From the NCBI GenBank assembly GCA_037576195.1, contig CM075101.1:20894001-20958000 (forward strand): a DNA stretch of 64,000 nucleotides. Direction: 5' to 3'. Below the pieces are notes generated by a model. It had not been told where the DNA came from, made no database searches, and worked only from the letters and a program-made list of their open reading frames with translations. The DNA comes from Phytoseiulus persimilis (Eukaryota; Arthropoda; Arachnida; Mesostigmata; Phytoseiidae). Positions within the stretch are counted from its first letter, which is position 1. Each line of letters begins with the position of its first letter. A program made the position numbers and the translations under genes. Shown one piece after another: positions 36,539-49,671 of the stretch.

Positions 36539-39500
36539 AATGAACCACACCTATATGCAGTCTAGTCCCCCATGATCGTTTCAATCAAGTTCAAAATCGA
36601 GCTAAAAATGCCGTTGGGAGTCGCAACTCAGCCTGAATTCTCGTCGTACAGATCAATGAGTCCCTGATCATGCTGCACCAGAAGCATCCGAATAACTCTC
36701 GTCTCCTCGTCCTCGGAACGACGGCGGAAGGTCGACAAATCACTGGCATTCGGGTGAGCGACGTCATCGCGAAGTTTATGCGCATCTGTAATCACGTATC
36801 ATGGCTGTACGAAGTTTAGTTCGCCGTCGAAGTTAACCCACGTCAACAGATCGGTACAGGGCAGCCAGACAGACCGGCAATTTTCATCGATGGAGGCATG
36901 CACGCGAGAGAGTGGATATCGCCCGCGACGGTCATGTACTTGACTCACAAACTCCTCGAGAGCCAAGACGAGAAGCCGAGTATCCTGAATTTGACAGAAA
37001 AAGTTGACTGGTATATTTTCCCTGTGCTCAATCCCGATGGATATGAATACAGCTGGACCTCGGTAATTTCCACGTATTTTTCCAGCGAGATCGTAATTTA
37101 CTGCTGATTCAGATCATCTTCGCGCGCATCGTTTATTGTGTGCTTCTCTAAATCCATACCTCTCGTTCCTCAGAATCGCCTTTGGCGGAAAAACCGACGC
37201 CAGACGCTTCCTTTAGGTCGTTTTTGCCGAGGAGTTGATCCAAACCGGAACTTCGGCGTCGGTTTCGGAAGTGAGTGAAGCCTGAAACTATACGGAGGAA
37301 ACCCCGGAGCTGACTCAATATTAAACCGCACTTTTTCGAACGCAGAGCGGGGCTCGAGCGCGAATCCTTGTGCAGAGAATTTCGCGGGGTTCACGTCCTT
37401 CTCTGAGCGAGAATCTCAAGCTGTACGAACAGGAATCAACAGACTGACGGGCCGTCTCTTGGTCTATCTCAACGTGCACTCGTATGCCCAGGTGAGGACA
37501 GAGTTCGCTCATCGAGAGGATTTCTCTTTCTATGGCGAGCTGGTTGCGCTCCGCTCGCGCCACACCAATTGTCCCGATTTGAATTGATCATCTGGGATCA
37601 ATACTTTCCAAGATTTCATGCTCGGTAGCCCTCCAGGAGGCAATCTGGAAATGAGGGATCCTCAACCCCCCTCTACTCTTGCAGGTTGTCATGTCTCCAT
37701 ACGGCCACACAAAAACGAAGACGGCGGCGTACGAGGAGCAGTTCGGTGCCATGAAAGCCTTCGTCGATGGACTGGCACATCATTTCAATGTCACCTACAA
37801 GTATGGGAACGCCGCAGATACCATGTGTGAGTTTCGAATTTCGGCAAACTTTTCGTCCCGACGCCGGTCAGCCTAGCCACGAAGGAGAACCCGACTCGAG
37901 GGCGTTGACTGATTCCGACATAGAATGAAGAAACCGGACTCTTGACCTCTTTAGGAAAAACTCTTCCAACGATTTCCAGATCACACAGCCGGAGCTGCCA
38001 TCGATTGGGCGTATGACGTAGCTGGAGTTAAGTATCCAATGGTGATCGAGCTCCGAGACAAAGGGAAATTCGGCTTCATCTTACCGAATGAATTCATCAT
38101 TCCTTCTGGAATGGAGATGATTGAAGGCATGAAACGGCTGGTCGAGTATCTCGACGCGAGGGACGAACTCACCATTAAACAAATCCGACCTTCGGCGCAG
38201 TGGTAGCGCTCGGAGTTTTCAAACTGTACCATCTTCCAATGCCCATACGGGACACGTTCAGGGTTTCAAAGTTTAGCTCCATTCCTAAACCTCATCTAGT
38301 AGGCGTTTTATCGTGTTTATCATCATTACCCGATTCTTTTGAAAGTACTTCTCACGTTGGATCACCGCATGATCGACATCAGAGCTAAATGGAACGGAAA
38401 GCGAGTCGCCGCCGGGGAAGGCGACAGGGATCGAACTCAATAAATCTGAAAAATTAGGTTAGTGTCGTATTTTGCCGTAGGAGGCGAACACCGCAAGTGA
38501 TTTCCAATGAGTTCGGAATGGGGAAAGTCGGAAGATTGATCCTAGATTTCAGGCAACACAACGTCAACAGTCAAATCGCGGGACAGCCGATGAAAGGGCT
38601 CCTAGTATAATTCAAGCTTCCTCGGATCCCACCGATCCGGCGGGCTAATCCAAACTTTCTGTGCTGTGAATGCTGTGTGTGAATGAGATATAAGAGCTCC
38701 CAACTTGGTCAACTTAGGTCACCAGAAGCCCCGATTCCTCCAGCTGAGTATCAAGGAATGCTGAAATCCGAGATTGGAATCGACGTCCTCATGGAATCTG
38801 ATCGCGGTTCCGTCATGTAGTCGATTGCGCTCAGTTTCCTCCTGGGTGAATGTCTTGCGACGAGGACCACAGAGAACCGGATATCGGGAATGGAGTGGCT
38901 CGGAAATTATTAGCTTTCTGATAAACGATTCTCATGATCTCTGAGATGGACTACTTCGAGAGCTCCGTTTTCGTACATTCTCCCAAACAACTCGGACTCC
39001 CGATGGAGGTTGATGTTGAGTTCCATCACATGACTTCGTCACGGAGATGACGGGATGCTCCGAGCCTCAAGTCGAGCCTGGAGAAGTTTTTTGTTGGAAC
39101 AACCTCCTCGACGCGCCGGGAACTTCCTGTTTACCATTTTCGTCACAGTGCCATAAGCTGATTGTACGGCGCGAGCCAAGCCAGGAGTGTCCGATCCCAA
39201 TGAGAGAAGAGATCCGATACGGAAATCCGATGAATTCAAGAATCGGAGAGAAGACAGCCCTCCGTTTCGGATGAATGGTGCGCGAATTCCCCGAGTGATA
39301 GATTTCAAAAGATGAGACTCTCCTCATCGACATTCACCTCTGTCACCGCTGGGCTCTCGAAAAGTATCGAGGCGATTCCTGTCCACTTTCTCCTCACAAA
39401 CATAAAACAGGTAATTTGAGTCGGAGGACGTCGAGCTTGATGACTGATAAAGAGGAGAAGAAAGAGAAGTGAAGTGAAGAGTTTCCACGTACTGGTTAAC

Positions 39501-40692
39501 GATGCCTTTCGAAGCTCCTTGCGAATCAATCAGACAATCCCGTTGTTACTCTCGTAGGACTACATTGGTGTGTGCTCCTCTGGAAACCTTGGCTTGATGC
39601 TGATTATATATCTGATACCGCTCGATCCTCTGCCGACAGAGCTACTTCTCGCCTCAACCTGGAACGAGGGTGACAGCGTCAAGGAGGAAGCTCGCTGACA
39701 AAAGAGGCCTGTCCATGATAGGAATCCACGATCAGGTTCTGCTCTCGTCCAGCAGCTTTAGCGCCGTGATTTAATATCAATACTTAGTTCATTCATGTGT
39801 CCTGAGTTTGTTCCTCCATCAGGTCCATGGCGGAGTGCTTTCTTCGCCCTTCGGAAACGTTCCGTACACTTCGTGGCCATGACCGGGTGGCTCGTTGCGA
39901 AAACCCACGCGTTTATCCGCCTTTAGAAGGAGTGATCGATTCCAAGGCCTCGCTCAGTTCTCATCAATGCAAGTTTCGTTCCATTCAATAGAAGGTGTCG
40001 AAATTCCGAGTGTATGCTTCGAAGCTAAGCCTCAGCTCCTGCTTCGTCCAAAAGAACTCTCCGCTGGGAAAGCGAGCATCTACTACCAACGTCTTCCGCA
40101 GAAACTTTGGGTTTCGCCCGCTCTCTCCCTCATTCATCTGAATTTTGGGGAAGCGCTTGTCATACAGGGGCTCTGCTCCACACCCGTTGTTACTCCTCGG
40201 ATTCCATTCCTCAAAAACATAGGATTCCAACGCAGTCATACGCTGACGATCCCTCTCTCCTCAGAATTCCGAGGGAACTCACCACGTGAGAACTCCGAGG
40301 GAATCACTGTAATTTCGAATGATCCCATCGGATCGTCTAGATCACTGCATTCAAGGTCACTTCATGATTTTCGGCTCTGACCCTCTTTCGGAAATCTACT
40401 TGCTTGTTCTAAATCTAAATGTCTTCCATCGTGTATCGTTGGCGTACGAGTCGCAAACAGCATATTCGCCGAATGCGGCACATTTTGTCTATTTTTCACT
40501 CTTCTTGCGACCCCACAGCTCGCTTGCGATTGAACTCCGGCGCTCAGAACTTCCGCCCGCATTCACCCGATGAGGAACACCCACCTTCCAGTTTGGGCCC
40601 GATTTCGTTGTTTCCGTTGTTTCTGGGACCTTAGGCGCCCAGAGACAGTCTCGCTTCCGTCGCAGACCGAATGTCCCGTTTGCCCAACAGTC
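36539..40692. repeat. second copy of the 4154-base exact duplication
   Basis: This is identical to 32052-36205. It starts right after the gap: the first three bases (36536-36538) differ from the upstream copy only by a one-base A-run length change. It then continues into unique sequence at 40693, as a second overlapping contig would. Confidence 0.97.
36652..38206 (+). pseudogene. duplicate of carboxypeptidase exons 4-9
   Basis: Exons 36652-36753, 36820-37062, 37174-37270, 37346-37491, 37685-37826 and 37980-38206 are the exact counterparts of exons 4-9 of the gene at 30363. Exons 1-3 (signal peptide, propeptide and the start of the catalytic domain) are missing, and no upstream alternative is present. 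They needed about 1.5 kb in the first copy, more than the 330-base gap offers. It should be treated as an assembly artefact rather than a second gene. If it is real, it is a truncated, promoterless copy that retains all zinc ligands. Confidence 0.9.
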
Positions 40693-43600
40693 GGGAGCGG
40701 GTCTCCGGGAAAAACGGAATACCTACAACGCTATCGGGAAGAAGTCGATTGATCGGTTGTGCACGCGATGTATGCGGCAGAGGTTGACTCTCACGAAACT
40801 CAATTAGCTGCTCCAAAGTTCACCAAGAACATCGATCACCTCCGGCGATCATTAGCGATTGAGACTGCCGATTATACGCCGGCCACATCATTAGGAGTGC
40901 ATAGCGCAATCGGGTCGCGCCCCACGGATTCCGAACGCAAGTGTTCCCATATATTTTCGCCGACATGAGCTCCCGAACACGCTTTGCGCGGCGGCCTTCG
41001 TTCAAGAACAGGAGACCCGAAGAATGTCACCCTCCACTTAGCAGCTGATCGTCAGCGGCCCTGTCATCTTCAATGTCTTGGTCCAGCGAGTCGGGCAAGA
41101 CACATAGCGGCTTTCAGCTCTTGGTCGCTCGTTGCATGCCGCTCCTTGGGAATCGCGTTTCCATCGGTGGTCGGCGTCTCGCCGAGGGCGAAAATAGGTT
41201 TCCCGTCGGATGTTGAATTGGGTTTGACAAACAGTCGAAACTTTCAATCACACAGTGGTTCCGGTGTCGGACGATTCCTCCGAAGTGTTTGGGACAGCGA
41301 GCTCACTTCCTCTATTAGTGCTAATGGATGGACCATGGACGATGCAGGTCTCTGAGTTCCTCCATGCGAGTGATGGAGCGCTTCCTCGAGGCTGGAGAAG
41401 CTACTGTCAACTACGAGTGCCTCCCACGGACCGATTGTCGTTATTACGCTGTGTATCTCTAATCAGGCCCGACATCTAGCGCATTCGATTTGTGAAGAAT
41501 TGTCGTCTCAGTATTGTACCGGAATCTCGCAGATAATGAACTTTTCCTCTCGGCCGAAGGAATTTTCAGTGGGGTCATTATTGCATCGGTGCGGGGAAAA
41601 TCGACAAGTAATTTTCCGCATCATCCCTTGCTGATGAGCCCGGCTGAGCGGAAGACGATAAATCGGGTCGCTTACGAGATTGGAACTGCTTTCCTTGAGC
41701 CACAAAAAATCCCTCTAGGAAGATTCTCGAGCTAGTGTCTCCCTAGGGCCTCCTGAACTCACCTGAAAACCTCCCCATCCAAACGCTTTCCCTGAACCGA
41801 CGCCGCCGCGCCCGGTTGTCCCGGTTCTGCGTGCAATGTCGACTCGATGCGAAGTCCGCTTTTTTGTCTACTGTAAAAGGAGAGCCGACCCCCTTTTCGC
41901 CCCTTTCCTCATAGCTTATTGGTCTGCTTGCGAGACATGAATGGAGTCATCGGAAGGCATGCTGCTGCCACAGCCGGATATCTCCTCCAAGAAAACAGTC
42001 GACTACCGCAGGAGGGCTGTGCAACCTGGAAGTTGATAGAGGGCAACAAGCGGCAGAGTTACGGCATCCTCCAATCACTAACACGGCACTTTGAGATACT
42101 GGAGTGTTGACGGAACGGGCGATCAGAGCGTTGCCCCCGAGCTTCGAGAATAAGGGGCCGCCTCCTCCTCATACTCGACTGGGACAGGTTTCAAAAATAT
42201 CTTGGGTGGCCGGTCGGTTGCTGTCGATTCTGCCGAATCTCAATCGGTTCGTTCCGAACTGGGATATCCGTTCTCCAGGGACCCCTCTTGTGGCCTCTCT
42301 CCTTCGAGGACCATCCTAAGAAGCTCAGGTCCATAGAGCAAGCATAAGAATTTCTCCCGCGGTGCACCGAGCTAGTAATCAGAGAGCCCTATTTTGAAGC
42401 ATAACGCACGGCTGTGCGCCGAGAGAGAAGCTCGTGCGCAGTTGGCGAGGCGAGGGAGGATTTTGGTCGGTACTTTTCATCAGGGATGTCCATCGACGAT
42501 GCAGCGATCCAAAGATTCTGAATAATTCGGTTCCACAATATGCCTAACTCGTTCTGCCATGCCGTTCAATTTGAGGGTGTTGGTGGTAAGAATCGAACCC
42601 GATTACCAGTAGCGGAGCTCGAGCATCCTCTCAGAACGGTTCCGATATGTCGTCTCGTGTATGCTGCACAGCGGAATTCGTTGCGTTCCCTAGCCCGGAA
42701 GATTGAGTTCGGGGCTTTGGGGCAATCAAAAACAGTATGGCTCAAAAGCCTCACAAGAACTCAGAAACAGAAACGATCGCTCCGTCTATGCGATTTCAAG
42801 TACGAGCGTCTACACGAGCTTCATAAAGTCAATGCTCGAATATACTTATTCCTCAAAGCTATGCTACACGTAACAATCGGCCATACTTCCTATGAGGTCT
42901 CGATGATACGAATGCAGACCATTGTTGAAAGACTGCGCTCATATTGGAGCTTTGGCAGACGGAAATAGGGTATCGAATCGCACCGATCGTGTCGGAGCTG
43001 TCATACCCCTCAGGTCATCCACGCCACTAGGCTTTACGTGACAGGGAGTACAGGCGAAAATCAATCTCCAAAACTCCGACCGCGACCTCCTCCGAAGGGA
43101 AGGAGTATTCCACTTGCTGCGTCTTTAGAGCTCTTCAAGCACACCCGAATTGCTAACAGCTCTACTATATTCTATCTGAAAACATCACGAGATGGCTTAC
43201 TGGAGCCGGATATGAGAGGCTGGTTACACCGTCATCAGCTAGCGAGTAAATTATACCGACGGACCGGATGCAATCCGTTCTTTGACGAGTCTAAGGCGTC
43301 CGGGGCTTTCTTCAAATTGTTCTCTCCTCCGATCCAGAACACTGGAAGCAGACCGAGTTTTAGATAATTGGTGAGCATTCTGAACAACTCGTGGACCTTC
43401 GCTCTGTGACAAGACTCCAGTTTATCGCAGGCGTATTGCATCCGGACATGGAAGTATACGTCTAAATATAAGTTTCGAGACCGTTAGCAACGGTTTCCTG
43501 GAGCTTAAGCTCAGTTTGATTGCAGAACGTTTGCCGGCAATCTCCGGAGCAACTCGCTGTCATCGGATTAGTGACCGATTCCGATTGGGACGCTAACGAG

Positions 43601-45050
43601 CACTCCATGTCTGACCTGTTTGCTTTATATAGCAGTGGTTCTCAAGTTCGTGACTCCCATGGACTCCCATGAAAATCGAAATCAAATCACGTCTTCTCAA
43701 CTTCAGAGGATTTTAGTGGAATAAACTGATCTTCCAGCATCCGAGAACGGACCCGCAATTTCTGGTGTCATTGTATGATAAAATCAATTTCTCAAGATCT
43801 TCCACAACAGAACGATTCGAGATCATCATTGCACTGTGGTCGTATCGGACTCGTCAACTGAACCGTGGATCCCAGTGAGACTGCTATGGAGCAAGGCATC
43901 ATCGATAAATCATCTCGATGCGATACCTTGATTTTACAGATTCTGCGGGCCTCACGAGCATGTCACTCCGCGCGTTCTCGAGAGTGCTCAACATTAATTT
44001 CTTGATGTACAGGCTGATCGCTGCAAGCTGAGCCACGATCATAGTTGCCCTCCCTGTTTTTCGGTTTCTTTTCCTTTGTTTGGTAGCTCTTCAAAACATT
44101 CTCCTTCACCTGTTCCGTTCAGAATATTTCGGTGCATTGCCGATAAGTTCAGACCTAGTAGAACTCCATTTCCCCCTCTGTCGACCTTCAAATTTCAACA
44201 GGCTCTCGTATCGTCAATTCTCATCGGTTCGGCGCTTCCACAGATGAGATCGATTCGTGTTGGCGTTGAGGTTAGGAGGTGGAAGCAGTAAAACATGCCT
44301 CTTGAGGAGCTATAGAATCAGGAAAACAGTTCCGAAAAACACCAAATGGCGGCTGAGTTATGGCCAGAAGGAGGGTGACCATGGTCGTGGGCCAGCTTAC
44401 AGCTCCCACCGTGTTATTCGAGGATTCCGTGACCTAGAGTCCCGAGACAGCACCTGGACTCTCGGCAGATTACAGCTGGGCATCAGCAGCCAACAAAGCG
44501 AATTTGAATGTCGTTGCTGGGACCAATACCTGTCAGGAGGGAGGATCCAGTTTTCAAGGCAAAAAATCATCCCTAAGAAACAAAACTTTGGACCCGTTCG
44601 TTGAGGCGGCGGAAGGAATCCCACAATAGAGGCCAAATCTATGCCAGACGGCATATATTTGGATTTCTTCGGATTTATTCATCCGTCGGGAGGTTTCCCA
44701 GTCATCGAGATGACTCCAGGAGACCTCGAGAAAACTTGCTCGGACCTCGCGCCTCCTCGTAAACATCCAAGGATTTCAAAGCTTGCTCTAGGGAAACCTG
44801 GAGGCCCCCAACACAGGATGAGCTTCGGAGCGCGTGGCGGTTCCTCAAGCAGTCGCCGAAAGAAAATTCTTCAGGACCACTATTCTACTGAGTTCCATGA
44901 GTGATGCTCGAGAGCCATGCCGGGAATGGTCATCATTGGTGACGGTTTACTTGAAACATCGAAGGACTTATTCATTCGCTATTAATGATTCACCCGCCCA
45001 ACTTCCCTCCTGTGCCAAAGATAGGTGGATATACTGAGAGGACTTATCAG
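40693..45050. other. stretch without a recognised gene
   Basis: There are many short frames on both strands, the longest plus 42540-42968 (142 codons). None gives a credible exon chain. Read in reverse, 42570-42620 contains GGTTCGATTC, a match to the tRNA B box, but no partner A box or foldable tRNA was found. At 43636 the sequence CAGTGGTTCTCAAG resembles a hAT-type terminus without a matching second end. Confidence 0.45.
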
Positions 45051-45059
45051 TGGAATATC

Positions 45060-45330
45060 GTGTATAATACTGGGTGGCTCTTCTTAGTCGGGAAGTTAAG
45101 AGCCCTAGGAGGCCGGTCATTCGCCCGAAAACCGATCGACGCTATCTGATTTCCTCGGAAAACGGCAAGCGATCGTATCAAGAATTCCCATGGCGTCAAT
45201 GGTGATTTTGGCCACCGAGGGCGGAAAACTGACTGAGGCTGATTTCCGGTGGAAATCAATAATCGACAGATCGACCTTGCAGCTCAATATTCGGATCATT
45301 CACCCATTTCTGAGAAATTTCCATCCGAGA
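45060..45330. repeat. diverged relative of the palindromic repeat at 63.55-63.95 kb
   Basis: The plus-strand stretch near 45222-45258 (GGAAAACTGACTGAGGCTGA, then a TTTCCGG segment) aligns by eye with the centre of the palindrome near 63757-63795. Translated, it reads GGKLTEADFRWKS against EEKLTELDFRAEK. The left side (45115-45170) contains reverse-complement-like pieces, suggesting the same foldback layout in a more decayed form. Confidence 0.4.
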
Positions 45331-48300
45331 AGTTACCTTCGATCCCGCCTCTATGAGGAGTTACGAGGGGGAATGCGAGGGAAAGGGGAGAGAACGAAAT
45401 TAGCCCACGGGTGGGCCCTTAAGAAAAGGGTGAATACCATCGCTTGCCATTTTTCGAAGAAATGAGATAACTTTGATCGGTTCCCTGGCGAATGACCGGC
45501 TTCCTTTCGCGCCTCCAACGCGACCCCTCTGATCGGATGCATATTGACGTTTTCTCGACAACTTTCAGGAGGATCTCGAAAAAAAAATGGGTCATTCTCA
45601 AACCCATTTCCGGACCGCCTCCATATTCTCTATCGATCACTTTCTGATTTTGGAAAAAAAATCTCGAAACAAGATCGGGCTCGAAAATTCCCGACCGAAA
45701 AAAGCCACTCTCTAGTTCTTTTGGATGTATCTCCGGTCAATCGTTGTGAGCGACGGAACGTGCCATCATCGAACAGATCCAGAGTCCAAGAAAATTCTAC
45801 CTCATAGAGGCTGACTTAGTCACGCGTGACGGTGATCGATGCAGATGTATCGAGAAGATCATTTCACATGTAGCAAGAAGGGCGACGCTTTATTACTCTC
45901 TAGTTGGGAGCGCTGCTAGTCATGCACTGCTTCTGAGTCTCTCATACTTTCGCAAAGTTGAGTCGTTGCTATAACACTGTGAGGATCGTCAACATGACCA
46001 TGCAACTGAGGAAGGAGAACAGAACTGTGAGGTAGATGGACGACGCGATGCGGGAGAAAACCCGAGATCCGAGGGCTGGCGATGAGTTTTCAAGGGGAGC
46101 AGTTGTTTCTGCGTAAACCGCTCGATGCATGCCGCTCATGTCACATTCGAAACAGCCTTCTTGCTTAATTACTCTCGCTGTCGACTCCGACATCGTTTCT
46201 CTCAACCAATCACGGAAGTATTCGCAGATATCAGTGCTTTCTCACCGCGACGCTTCACTACCGACTTTTTGCGGTTCTGTACAAGAACTTCAATTCGAAC
46301 AGACCCCAGCGAACAAAATCTCCGGCTGGCTGCTCCGCTCACGTCTGCGTAGAGCATGGGTGTCAACCGGGATGGCAGCGGAAATGTCAACTTCTCGAGG
46401 CTGAAGCACTTCCGCAGCTCAACGCAATCAGACGAAGCGAAGAAGTCTCGGCGAGTCGGCCGGAAGAATGACCGCCTCATGAGAGAAATCAGGACTCAAA
46501 TCATTCCTACCATGAAGTTTGGAAGCGGCGCGAGGCGATAATTGTCAGGTTGGACAATTGACCTATCTATTATTCGACATTGAGCGAGCCTCGATCGTGA
46601 TTCGATCCATTCGTCAAGTGGTGACGTTGGAGAAGATTTTGTTACTCACGAACCGAGGTAAGCTCACGCATCCATCATGGAGGTTGACGTTTAGCCTCGG
46701 TGATATATGGCGACCATGAGAATTTGGACTCCTCTACCCTGGTTGCCAGCTTCGGAGCGGAGCCCAGACGTACGCATCTTCGAAGTACCTTCTTCAGAAT
46801 CGGCTTTATTTCTTGACGCAGCGCAACGGCTTCCAGACCAACAGCCTCTTGAACCGACGGACGCGAACCGTAAAGGGCGCTCCCATTGCAGAACAAACCA
46901 TGGCTACGGTCGAAAATACTCCAGACTCGTCCTAGGAGACCGACCGGGTGCAGATAGCGCTGTCGTTGCCATTTCCAGATTGATCCCACCGCGGGTACCG
47001 ATTGTGAAAGCTTCTCATAGAACACACATCAACAAACGATGAAATGAGGTGCAATCCCCTCGAACCGGACCGCACATCTAATACGGGCGAACAATTTCCT
47101 TCCATATTATTCATCAGAAGGATGGACATCGCTTCGACATATAATTATCCCGGAAGCAATCCATCGCTCGCTACCAATCACTCTGCTAACTCAAGAGGCT
47201 CACTCAAAGGAGTATTCAAGTCTGTACGTGAAACCTGGATCGCTACAACTGGATCCGTGAGCAGTGAAGCCGTCACTGTTTTAACCGGACTCTGCCGGTT
47301 CGGCTCGAGTCCGCTCCCAGCATCTAATTGAGCACATCAAACGCGAACGCATCTGATCGAGGTCTGTTTCATCGAAAGAGCACGACCCCGCAGACACACT
47401 GCCGTGAGGCTGCCAAGCGACTTGACACGTACAGCCTCGTGTACTCGAGATGTTTTATCCCTCTTCCTCTCGTGTCTCCCCAACATCCCTAATGAGGTAA
47501 CCGGAGTGCAGGCTTCGAGGGACAGGAATCGACGACCTCTGACAGAGTCGGCTGACCAAGCCAATTCGAATGGTCGAAACCTCGTCGGGTCGAGAGTCTG
47601 ATCCCATTAGAACTGATGGTCCCGACGCATTTCGCATACAGGGAGCGGCCGCTCACCCTGCGTTGGGGGGCTCAAGGTATCTATGACCTACCTTCCCACG
47701 GGGGAATCGAATCGAGGTCGGAACTTTTTGGTGTCGACTCTATTCTGCGATTTTTGTTCGAGGACTCCGGGGGCCTGGCTCAGGACGGATTCGGGAAGTG
47801 TACCGAATGCGTTCCCGCGCGAGTTTGAGTCGGAGTGATCTCACGTCGCAGGGCTGTCTCATACCCTCGGTACACGATCGCTCCTGCGTCAGGAGGATCG
47901 GAGTCGGTCTACAGCGCAGATCCGCGGCTAACTTCTCGACAACTCGATCTCATCAAAATCTCGCTTCCTTGGACTGTCGTTTGCTGCTAGCTAGCGCATC
48001 GGATCTGCGTCATCGAGGTCGTTGGGTGATTCATCTCCTGTTAAAAAGGCTCCAACGGCAATGAGCCCGATCGTGTCTGAATTTCGAGCCCGTTCGGTGT
48101 CAGTTCACGTGTTCCCGCCTGGCGATTATATTCGGGCTTCTGTGTTGTTAGCGATTTTCAAGGAAAATCCAACACGAGGCAGAGCGGCCTCCGTGGAGCC
48201 TCGTAAGCCTTTGATCGATGACAGACGCACTTTGCATTGCTACGCACGATTCAAGCGGTGGGTCGTTTTGTTTCTGTCCTGTCTTCGAACAGCACCCGAA

Positions 48301-49671
48301 CTCTGAGGGAGACGTTTGAGTTTTTGCTGAATTCGCTCAATCCGAATCGGGTTCTTCACAGAGTCATCAAACGCCCTCTTCTCTTGGAAATCGACAAGCC
48401 CAGTGAGGGAAGGTTTGAGCAAATGCCTGGGTTGTCTCCCAAGATGCTCGGAGGAAGCAGTTAGACAAGACGTTTGCTAATGGCACAGACGATTGCAACT
48501 CCCAACCTCCAATTAACTCGGTAATTGTAGATGCTATGAAAGGAGACTGTGATTTGTGCAAGCATTCTGACTGTTACCGCTGAAAAATGGAAACTTTCTG
48601 CTCGGGGAAGTGACATGAGTGGAGAACTTTAGTCTTTGTGCAGTACAGTCATCTATATACATCAAAATCCAGTTTTCATCTGTAAGAAACGAGTAGTCTG
48701 AGATTCAAAACTCCTCCTGGTCTTAAGGAGATCTGAAAACGAGAATCGGCGAGGAAGAGCTTTTATTTATTTCACACGCTTCACACTCCATCGCCAGGAG
48801 CTTTCAACAAGTTTCTCAGAGGATGCCCTCATGCGAGTTAATCAGTAATTCAGGTCGTCGCTCTATTGGAAGTCTCTGTGATTGTGACTATAGTTCTCAA
48901 CATGATACATCTACGGCGCAACATCAATGATTGTAGTTTGTTGAGGTGGAAACCCACTGTACATCACATTCACTCACGATTATCAGATCACGTCCGCCGC
49001 TCAAGGGAGGTTTCATGAGACATCGTATCGAATCCGATTCATTCATGACCCGATTTCGATTTCATTGCCTGAGCTGAGAGAGCATCAGTCAAAGATGCGC
49101 ATTTGAATACGAATCTTTGAGGGAACAAACAAACAAACTGTTTGCTGTACGCGCTCCCTCTGTGTGATCGCAACGGCCTGCACCACTCCAACGGGTCGGT
49201 ATTCCAGGGATACGGATACAGTGTCCTCGTTCTACACTCCGCCACTGATGCTTTCGGGAACTGATACTCACGCTAGCAATTCACTCCGTGCTTGTTTTGA
49301 TCTCTCATGTCAAGCCCCCTTGATAGAAACGATCGACTTCGTCGGCTCAACGCATATTCGGTGGCTGCTCATATTATCATTAACATCGAAGCTAAATGCT
49401 CCTTTTTCTACGGAAATTAATGACTGCTCGTGCTGCCGAAAAGTTTTGTCTCCGTCGCTTGGAGCGGAGAGAGGAGCGTGCGAAAACCGAGCGACACCCT
49501 CGGAGCGGCATCCTCTTATTAGTCGGGATCCATTTGGACGGGAGGAACGGTTATGCGATCAATCGAACAAAATGTTATTGGGTTTACACAAAGAAAGAGT
49601 CAATCCAAAAAGGAGTCGCAGCGTTCCCAATATGAGGATTCCCGTGGACGTCGTCATGACGTTGATGGGAT
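45331..49671. other. stretch without a recognised gene
   Basis: Only short frames without motifs or connected splice sites are seen. A 233-codon plus-strand frame at 49164-49865 overlaps the last exon of the minus-strand receptor and looks like its shadow. A minus-strand GATTCGATTCCCCC motif at about 47704-47717 resembles a tRNA B box, without a tRNA fold. Confidence 0.45.

Noticed and set aside
36539-40692. A recent real tandem duplication of the carboxypeptidase locus.
   Set aside because: The exact boundary at the gap, complete identity including intergenic DNA and the lack of exons 1-3 fit a contig overlap better. Read data are needed for certainty.
42570-42620. Minus-strand B-box-like GGTTCGATTC suggesting a tRNA or SINE.
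   Set aside because: No A box 30-60 bases upstream and no cloverleaf or repeated copy visible.
43636-43690. A hAT-like terminus (CAGTGGTTCTCAAG).
   Set aside because: No matching inverted end or 8-base duplication was found nearby. Kept only as a remark in the gene-free stretch.
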